DNA of 64,000 bases from Oscheius tipulae (taxonomy: Eukaryota > Nematoda > Chromadorea > Rhabditida > Rhabditidae), in assembly GCA_037178975.1 (NCBI GenBank), contig JASJZH010000005.1, positions 4,774,001 through 4,838,000 on the forward strand, given 5' to 3'. Below, in pieces: positions 56,726 through 64,000 of this stretch. Position 1 is the stretch's first letter. Each line of letters opens with the position of its first letter. Below the pieces are notes generated by a model. That model did no database searches. It was not told the origin of the DNA and saw only the letters and a list, made by a program, of their open reading frames with translations. The translations under genes and the position numbers were made by a program.

Positions 56726-57395
56726 ATGCCGAAGAATCATACTGGCGGACAATCCTACTTGCGAACAACCGTCAAATTCGACTTCAAGTCAATGGCAGGG
56801 CTGGATGAAAAGGCTCGAAGCGTCTTTCGGGAAGAACTGAAGAGCAGGCTACTTCCACAACTCGGATCTTTCGATACAAGTCAGCCAACAACATCAGCAG
56901 GTCACGAATTTAAGGTATACATCCCTTTTGGGAGCTAAATATATTTTAAAAAACCGTTCAGAATGAGCAGATTGTCGTCGGCCTTCAGCCAGTATTCAAT
57001 CTGCTAGCCGAGAACAAGGCCCAGTTCGTTCTTCTCGATTCCACAATGACGAAGGCTACCGCAGTCTCGAGCATCATCGCTCTTTATGTCAAAAAGTAGG
57101 TCCTTCTGGAGCTAGAGAAAAAGGTATTCAGTTCCGGAGCCACAGCTTATTCGATCGAAGGACTTACGAAACTGCTCTTCAGTCTAGCGATCAGAGCAGA
57201 CGCCGTGGCAACTACAGCCGCAGCCGAGGAGACAAACAACTTTCTCGAATCGTCGAACATTCACCCAATTACATCTTCGTCGGTCTGTTTTTCTCAAATA
57301 TTCTTCTTAGCGTAACTCTTTTTCAGGCCACAAAACTTAACCCGCCCGTCGTCTCCTTCTCTCAGGGAAAAAAGTCTAAGAAAGTAGCAAAATGA
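56726..57395 (+). CDS. L7Ae/Rpp38-like protein (putative RNase P/MRP subunit)
   Basis: The start follows a TTTTTCCAG acceptor. Four exons give about 185 residues. The core reads IVVGLQPVFNLLAENKAQFVL, LLDSTMTKATAVSSIIALYV, then across an intron NSGATAYSIEGLTKLLFSLA and RADAVATTAA. That order (VGLQ helix, hydrophobic strand, Ser/Thr loop, LTKLL helix) fits the L7Ae fold and is closest by eye to Rpp38, which binds kink-turn RNA in RNase P and MRP. A basic tail (GKKSKKVAK) ends it. The assignment rests on pattern only. It is convergent with the TBC gene, 84 bp away. Confidence 0.6.
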
Positions 57396-57479
57396 ATATC
57401 TTTCCAACTGTTACGTGAAGACAGTTTGATTAAAGTCATTCATAGGCAGCTATTTACAAAGAAAAGTAGTATAAGAAGG

Positions 57480-59251
57480 CTATCTTTTTAGGTAACCGCT
57501 GAGATCGCGTAGTTTGTCGGAGAGGGTTCTTTTGTGTTGCTTAATCGAACTGATGGGACGCTGTCCCTCGTCGCGGATAGAGATTGCTGCAGTGACCAGC
57601 TGATTCACGTCGACGCCCGGGTAGTTCTGGAAAATTCGATGGTTTTCCAGCGGATTTCAAAAAGAACGAACTTGTAGCAGATGAAGGCACTCGGAGAAGT
57701 CTGCGTGGATCAGGAAGTGTCTCTGCTGCTGGAGCATAGCCAGGCAGATGTAGGGAAGAAGAGTGAACCGCTTCGAGTCGGCCAGCAGACTGTCCCATAT
57801 CGTGATCACGTCGGGAAGAGGGAATTCTTGGCTGAGAAGGAGGGAAAGCCATCGGAACGCGTAGAACTGAGGACTGATTTTGAGCTCTTCCACTAAATGT
57901 GCGAACAGTTCTTCGTCCATTTTCCCGACGAGGGAATGGAAGTCGGCCATCGAGGATTCTGGAGCTTATTGTAGACCGAAAACAAGATAAACATACCAAT
58001 TCCACAACTCGAATTGTCCAAGGTTTTGATGAAGTTGTCCTTGATTTCGCTCATGAGCTGCTGGAAACAGTAGAAGGCATCCGCCTCGGCGTAGCTGGCC
58101 CATTCTGCATCGGAATCTGCTGCGAAGACGTAATAAAGTGGCCCGAGTACTTCGTTCATCCCCTGTACGTACTTGACTCCAGGATTGAGCTTCGCGTAGA
58201 TGAACAGAATCCTCTCGCAGACTTGCCAATGCTTCTCAGGAGCTGATAAATCTTCTGGCTCTTCTGAACACCCCTTTTCCCGATTTTTCTGAACAAAAAA
58301 CTGCTTTAGAGGATAAGAAGAATGTTTACCATCTTGACAATGTCGAATTCTTCAGTCTGGAGATTGGCCGTGACGACGCGACTGCTCAGCGAGACTTTGG
58401 CTGATATTCTGGAAGACATGTGGTTGGAAATGTATCGGCAGAGGCTAAGACTGAATGTTACGGTATTCTCAACAACTCGTCGTTTAGTAGTTGACTTCTT
58501 TTATGATTCCTTTTCAGCTTTTTGTTTCTATCGTATCTTTCCCAGACATCTTACGATAACTTTTCGCTATTTTTCGATGTAAACTTGGACGGATCTGATA
58601 TTATTCATTATTTCAGTGCGACTGAAAGATAGTCGCACTCTCGCTGTGAAATAGCTGGTCCGTTACAAGACAGTCGAAATAAACTCATGGATTTTTGCAA
58701 GAACTCTGCTGAAAAGTTGAAACCAAAAGCTACCTGTTAGGAAACATTGTAGGCAGTTGGAAGAACTGCATTTCGGGTCGTAGTCGACGGCAGTCTTTGT
58801 CAATCTGGGCCAAGATACGGTTGTCGTCGAAGAAGGTCCCCCACTCGCTTTCGGAGCTGTCCGACAGAGGCTGAAAGTCATTTATTTCTGAAAAGAATAA
58901 AACATACATGATCCTCGTTTGGTTCCGAGGGGCCAGCACTGAGAAGCTGATCAACCATCGTATCGTAATTCAGTCGTTGGGCCTCCAGAAACGGCTTCCA
59001 CTGATCACGTTGAGCTGGGAGGTAGTCGAGGAGAAGACGCCATGTTAGTGATCGAAGAGCATCCGGTATCCCGAATGTACAGGCAGTACGCAGCTGGGGC
59101 ATGTCGATCGATGTCCTGTCAATCAGCAGTACCTTTTCCACTTGGGCTAGCCTAAAAGAAGTAACATACCTTATTTTTTATGCCAAGAAATTTTGAAAAA
59201 AATAATTTAAAAGACGGACCTTTCTTGATATCTGCTGCTCGCGGTGACCAT
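57480..59251 (-). CDS. TBC1D13: TBC domain Rab GTPase-activating protein (TBC1D13 type)
   Basis: Start MVTASSRYQERLAQVEKVL is built from a short first exon (59219-59251). The TBC fold follows: TFGIPDALRSLTWRLLLDYLP, a WGTFFDDNRILAQIDKDCRR block with the arginine finger, an ERILFIYAKLNPGVKYVQGM block with the glutamine finger, PLYYVFAADSDAEWASYAEA, DNFIKTLDNSSCGI, FYAFRWLSLLLSQEF and VITIWDSLLAD. It ends LRDLSGYLKR. The order and spacing match vertebrate TBC1D13 (which acts on Rab35) almost throughout; about 410 residues. Seven or more exons. Confidence 0.92.
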
Positions 59252-60146
59252 TTTTCCACTTTTCTGTTTCTCGCCTTCCTAATTGTGAAAAATATAACCT
59301 GGAAAATGAACTGAAAATATGGAACACGCGATGACAAGCGGTCAAGAATCTAAACAAACGAAGGAACAACTAAAAACTGAAGAGTTTATTCGTCTCTCGA
59401 AGAGACCAAATTAATTACACGTAAAATGAAAAAATAGTTAAGAAGTTGGAATAAATACTGACCAGAGTAATGTGTGAGGGGATAAAACGCAATGACTATA
59501 AAAAAAACCCTTATTCCATTAAAGTGAGTGTCTCGCTATGCGCCCAAAGTTAGTGCGCACTTTTCAAAAAATGTGTTGTCAAAAATTGTCAGAAATCCAT
59601 TTCTTGGAGATTTGGAGTAAATATGTCTCAATTGGAAATCAAGCCTTCGAATATTTTCAATGTTTTACACACATTCTTATGACTTTTAAGTGTGTTTAAT
59701 CGACTCAACGTCGAAAACAACCCCAGATACATCTACTTCGACGTCAAAAATGTTGAAAATAATGAAGAAAATTGAGAGAACATTGTTCTTCTCCCCTTTT
59801 TCGTATTTTCTATTTATTTTTGGCGTCGTTTCAAGCCGATTAAATACACTTGGAAGTCATGAAAATCTGTGTAAAGTACCGAAAAATGCGAAAAGTTGAT
59901 TTTCAGGGAAGTTCGTTGCGGGACCCAACTACAAAAGTCGTTCCTGGGACACCCAAAGACCCGCAGGGTCACTGTCCCTTTAAAACTGTGGCAAAACAAT
60001 GGGAAACAAACTATGAAAACATGTCAGTGTTTTTCTTTCGGGTTCCAAGTAGGAATTTTACGTGAACTGACACCCAGGAACCAAAAAATTTGAAGAGACT
60101 AGTTGTATGGCGAGCAGTCGAGATCCGATTCTCAAGAGGAAAGGAC
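59252..60146. other. Intergenic between atf-6 and TBC gene
   Basis: No gene supported. Contains a GC-richer stretch at 59905-60080 with short partly inverted strings (TTCCTGGGACACCC near 59940, ACACCCAGGAACC near 60070) that may be an old repeat. Confidence 0.4.
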
Positions 60147-62862
60147 TTAATGTAGCTGGGGAGGTAACAGCTGGCGCGAGAGCTGGAAGAGACCGGTTCC
60201 GACGACACGAAGGTCGATGCGCATCAGCGGGACCTGGAACAAGGGGATATTATCAGGGGAATCGGGACTTTTAGATACTTTTCCGACAGCTGTCGAGTTA
60301 TGTGAGAGGGCCGGCAGAATGAGCGTTACTTTGGGCGTGGCTGTGAAGTTTCTCTCCAGCGCAGGGAGTAGAAAGTAGTCCTGGAAAATATCTTGAAAAA
60401 AGTAAAAATGGTAAAGACGAACCTCCAGAGCCAGGACATAAAGAGTGTCCTCTTTCTGTTGAATAGCCGCTGTCAACTTCTCGTAGGCCTTTCTGCTATA
60501 ATAGTCTTGCTTGTCCGTCTTGAGGAATTTTCTCGCGCGATCTCTCCTTGTCGTTCCACCGCTTATCATGTCCAAATGGCGCCAGAGTCGATCCTTCGGC
60601 TTCTTCTCCACCTTCGTCGCGTTTTTTTCCGTCTCAGTCACATTGACTCGAGCCGATCCCAACGCCGACAGCCAGTCCTTTTGTTTTTTCTGGAGGAGAC
60701 GGTGTTTTCCTTTGAGACCGAGGCTCATCGTCTCGTGACGATCGACCCAGTCGTAGAGGTCGCTGTTCAATCTGGAAAGGACTTATTGTAACAACTCTCG
60801 GATGATCTCAGATAGTTCTTTTTCTCTTTTTTTCGTAGTTTGTCTTCCTGAAACTGTTCTTGTTTTGTCATAAATCTCACCTGATAGCCTCGGTGCTATT
60901 GTAGAACTTCCTGCTAGCACAATTTGTCAGGCTACTCGCATTGACCGGAAGCGTCTGGATGATATCCGCGTTCAGAACTCGTCCTGTCGGCTGTACTCTG
61001 GTCGTCGTGTTGACAACTTGGCTGACCGATCTAGCTGGTGTACTGAAATTGGCTATCAAAAAGAGAGAAACGATAACTAACCTGTCGAAAGAGATGGGAT
61101 TCACAGCCATGACCATGAAGACGGCCATCACTAACGTTCCAGCAACTGCTACACGTTTTCGTGATGGAGGCTGGGATGTCTGGTTGAACTGAAAAGAGTT
61201 GAAAAATTTGCTAAGCAGGGTAAAGAACGTACCTCGTAGCGCGAAAGTCTCATCTTCAAACACTCGTTTTCCTTTCTGAGAACTCCATTTTCTTCCTGTA
61301 GATCCGTGATTGTCTGTTTCAATTCCTCGATTTCCGCCTTCTTCTTCAGTCGGGAAGCTTGTGCAAATGCTCTGTTCTTCGCCTTTCTGTCCTCCAGTTT
61401 CCGCTCGGACTCATCTTCTGGCTGTGCGAGGACAAGTTTCCTCGGAAGGGCTTGTATCGGCTAAAATGAAGTGGTAAGATAGAGAAATACAGAAAAAGAG
61501 GGTGCTATTGCACTATGGACGGTATTAACTTTTCAGGCGGCCTTAAATTTTTCTAGTCAGTCTTAAAATTTCGAAGTATAGGCGGTCTTAAAATTAATTT
61601 TTTTTTTTAAAATAGCTGAAATATGGTCCAGAGCTCAAAAAAATAGTGCTCAAAGTTGAAGAAGTTTAAGTTTAAAGGAGGAGAGCAGAAAACGAGGGAA
61701 TTCTAACTGACCTTTACAATTGGCAAGAGGCGTCTGTCTGCGACACAAGTCAACTCTAATCTGGGATAACACTTGGCAATGTTTGTTGCCTTCTGTCAAG
61801 TAGTATCCTAGATTAGATGTGACAAAACAAGCCAGGATAGTTCAAGTTACAAAAGCACTGACAGTGTGCGACTGGTATATCTACAGGCTTAGTGCCACTA
61901 TAAAGTTAACTAAATACCAGGCTTATATTTTAAGTTTGCACAAAAAATTCTCAAAAATGCGTGTAAGCTTAGGGGCTAAGCCTGGTGGCCAGGTATTTTT
62001 GTAGCGACACTAAGCCAATAGATATATGGTGTTCTCTCACTGTGTTCAAAACTTCAATTTGTGGATTGCCAACCACACAATTCAAAACTCAGTGGTAAAA
62101 AAATTTAAGACCGCCTATAATGCACCAAAAAGAGTACCTGTTGGGCGATGAAAATAGGAGCCTGTTCCTGTTTCACGTAGATTGGTGTGATGGCTGGCTC
62201 GGCTTTCACATAAACAGGACTGCCAATTACGTAGGAACCAGGAACAGCAGCTTGCGGGGAGCAAAACCTCTTCGGTTCCTGAATCTGTACTATTCAGGAG
62301 AAAGCAGAATGGAAGGTACTGTTTTTGGGACGATATAGACGTATTTTTTGGTCGTAGACGTTGGCTGGGCAGGTCTCGGAGTGATCTGAAACTCTGTTAT
62401 TATTTCGAGGAAGCCAACTAAAGAAACCTTTCTTACAGAAGTTAGCTGAATCGGTGAGGCTTTTGGTGTGATCGGGGCATAGGTCATCTCTTCGCTCTCC
62501 ATTCCCTGCTGCTGATAAAATCCCTGGTCATTTTGGAAGGGCGGAAAAACCCAGGGCGAGTTCTCCGCACTGTCCATGCTCCCACTCGGACTGTGCTTTC
62601 CGGAATCCGATGAGTTGCTCGAAATGTAACCGCTATCAAAGACACCCGGATCCGGTGGCGTTGTCTGTCCTCCCTCAAGCGAATCCGGGTCCGTGAATGT
62701 TGTATAAGCCTAAAATTGTTGTTTCCGCGTGAATAAAAAATTGAAACTCACATCATAGGGAAACTGAGAGAAAATGTTGGGATCTTCGGGCTGGAACAGC
62801 GTGTGTGGGTCTATTCTCAGCAGATCGTCGTCCGGCCATTCCGTCGCAAACGGATCGTCCAT
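60147..62862 (-). CDS. atf-6: ER stress sensor and bZIP transcription factor ATF-6
   Basis: The start follows TTTTTTTAG by four bases. Order: an acidic N-terminal activation region (MDDPFATEWPDDDLL, rich in Asp, Ser and Pro), a basic region with NRAFAQASRLKKK fitting N-x7-R, a leucine-zipper helix (LKQTITDLQEENGVLRKENE), one membrane helix (VAVAGTLVMAVFMVMAVNP) and a lumenal domain. The lumenal part keeps the ATF6-specific block EDTLYVLALEDYFLLPALE and a KVTLILPALS block, which separates it from CREB3 proteins. In the family, ER stress leads to Golgi proteolysis and release of the bZIP part. A candidate RVLN site follows the membrane. About ten exons; one intron contains a repeat element. Confidence 0.92.
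61577..62119. mobile_element. 543-bp terminal-inverted-repeat element
   Basis: The 16-nt end TATAGGCGGTCTTAAA at 61577 is matched exactly in reverse by TTTAAGACCGCCTATA at 62104-62119. A further near copy of the end (GGCGGCCTTAAATTTTT) lies just outside at about 61538. Inside are the palindromic repeat at 61711-61823 and an imperfect hairpin at 61885-62016. No transposase frame. It lies entirely in an atf-6 intron. Confidence 0.8.
61711..61823. repeat. Palindromic interspersed repeat, copy 2
   Basis: Shares CAACTCTAATCTGGGATAAC and the neighbouring GCAAGAGGCGTCTGT with the copy at 23092-23199, in opposite orientation. The right arm has drifted (GTATCCTAGATTAGATG). It is nested inside the TIR element. 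Confidence 0.8.
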
Positions 62863-63377
62863 TTTTCTAAAAAAATTTTATGCATCCAAAGAAAAAGAGA
62901 AGTCATACGAGCAACAAGAAGCTATTCTAGAGTGGGCTTGTTCAGCTGGACTGACCAGACAAACAATCCGGTTTTACGAGAAAAAGAGAAAAGATATAAA
63001 GCGGTAGATAACCGATTAACAAAACATGAACAAGATATTTATACAAATTGTAAACTTTCATTCTAATGATCACAAAATTTCATACGGAAAGCATATTTCA
63101 GACTGGGGACAAAATGAGACTAGAATACCCGTATGAAGACAAAGAAAACTACCGGCTAGAATCTCGAATGGAATGTTAATTTTTAGGGGGGAATCCTGAT
63201 TTTAGCACCTAAAATAGTTCACCCGTACACATAGAATTATGCGTAAACGACCAGTTTTTGGGGGTATATAAAAGCACCAGCTACATGTTATGTACATCAG
63301 GAAGATCTATAAGAATATGGGGGTTAGACATTACTAAAGATGGATAGGGGTTAGACAAAATAGGGTATAGAAAGCAT
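62863..63377. other. Intergenic between DOCK and atf-6 genes
   Basis: No gene supported. It contains the atf-6 promoter and outron and the 3' flank of the DOCK gene. Confidence 0.45.
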
Positions 63378-64000
63378 TTAATTGACGCCACCGATAGAGT
63401 CCAGGACGTGGTTCGGCGTGCGTGGGTAATACTTCTTCTCCTCGTCGTTTTTGTTCGTAAACTGAATTTTGAATAAATGCATAGAAAGTATAAAACTGAC
63501 AGATTCGTTGAAAAAGGTCTGAAGTCGTTGTTGCATGCCCTCAAAGGAGGTGGCCATCATCTCGTGGTAGCTCTGTTGATCAGCCCCGACGGCCTGTTTA
63601 TTCGTGGCTAAGGCCACATCGCAAGCCGAAATCAGTTCACGGAAGGCGTCCTTCAATTGGTTCATTCCCTCTTCGCCGTAGCGTTTTTTCTGCACAGAAT
63701 CGGTGAAGGCTTCGGCGTAGGCGAGAGGACCGGCATTGACCTGGAATAGGAGAGATTAACAGGGGTGTTGGATTACACTTTGGGTAAACAGAATGTTTCA
63801 TTCTAGAACTGAACCCTAGCAGACTCTTTCTAATTTTCATTGGGTTCGTTTTTGGAAGACAGTTAGTCTCAAAAGACTTACAGTTGCAGCGACTGCTCCC
63901 TGTAGCATGAGCTGCAGTCTCTTGATATCGAGCGGCCGTCCCTCGGTCACATCCGGAAGAGCCGATCGTATGTCGGCCGCCTTCATTCGCAATTTCTGAC
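63378..64000 (-). CDS. DOCK-family Rho-GTPase exchange factor, C-terminal part
   Basis: Only the last three or so exons are in the window; the gene continues beyond 64000. The read-through LRMKAADI..LQLMLQGAVAAT, VNAGPLAYAEAFT, LKDAFRELISACDVALATNK and ADQQSYHEMM matches the end of the DHR2 catalytic domain of DOCK proteins, where LLQGSV..VNQGPLEVA and DQ.EY are conserved; DOCK6-8 (zizimin-related) is the best fit. The extreme tail (YYPRTPNHVLDSIGGVN) is unfamiliar. DHR2 domains load GTP on Rac or Cdc42. Confidence 0.85.

Noticed and set aside
1-64000. CRISPR arrays, bacterial operons or prophage
   Set aside because: No regular spaced repeats; genes are intron-containing and metazoan throughout.

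Overview
The window is nuclear DNA of a nematode. Protein genes are broken by many short introns, mostly about 40-60 nt with GT..AG ends. Many first exons start just after a TTTCAG/TTTTAG/CCAG acceptor a few bases upstream of the ATG, as expected for spliced-leader trans-splicing. Nematode-specific families are present: serpentine chemoreceptors, a MLT-10-like moulting protein, an astacin with ShKT domains, GT92 enzymes, and a V-arm tRNA with an Ile anticodon. The sequence does not identify the genus.

Layout. Bases 1-8.2 kb hold a chemoreceptor cluster: three intact genes and one pseudogene in mixed orientation. Bases 8.4-16.3 kb hold a GT31 glycosyltransferase, a TK1-type thymidine kinase with a decayed non-LTR retrotransposon in its first intron, and a GT92 glycosyltransferase. 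Bases 16.3-18.8 kb hold a tandem pair of a second chemoreceptor family; a third member lies at 47.0-48.4 kb. Bases 20.2-24.1 kb encode two acidic, probably nuclear proteins, one with C2H2 zinc fingers. From 32.2 down to 24.2 kb four minus-strand housekeeping genes follow one another: MGRN1-type E3 ligase, GPHR, USP14 and DHDDS. A divergent mitochondrial enoyl-CoA hydratase follows. Bases 33.7-43.6 kb form a cuticle/moulting-flavoured block: secreted astacin, MLT-10-like protein, and a lustrin/ShKT cysteine-rich protein.

Bases 45.7-64.0 kb hold a small orphan membrane protein, the third chemoreceptor, importin-7/8, eEF2 kinase, an L7Ae/Rpp38-like protein, a TBC1D13-type Rab GAP, ATF-6 and the 3' end of a DOCK-family GEF. 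The importin's first coding exon lies upstream of eEF2 kinase and the rest downstream, on the same strand, so eEF2 kinase appears to sit wholly inside the importin's first intron. Another importin intron carries, on the opposite strand, the class II tRNA with anticodon UAU (nev-tRNA-Ile type).

Mobile DNA is modest: an RTE-like endonuclease fragment, a terminal-inverted-repeat element inside an atf-6 intron, a small palindromic repeat present in opposite orientations at 23.1 and 61.7 kb, and a MITE near 45 kb. Exon boundaries were read by eye from splice signals and reading phase; spans are firmer than individual small exons.
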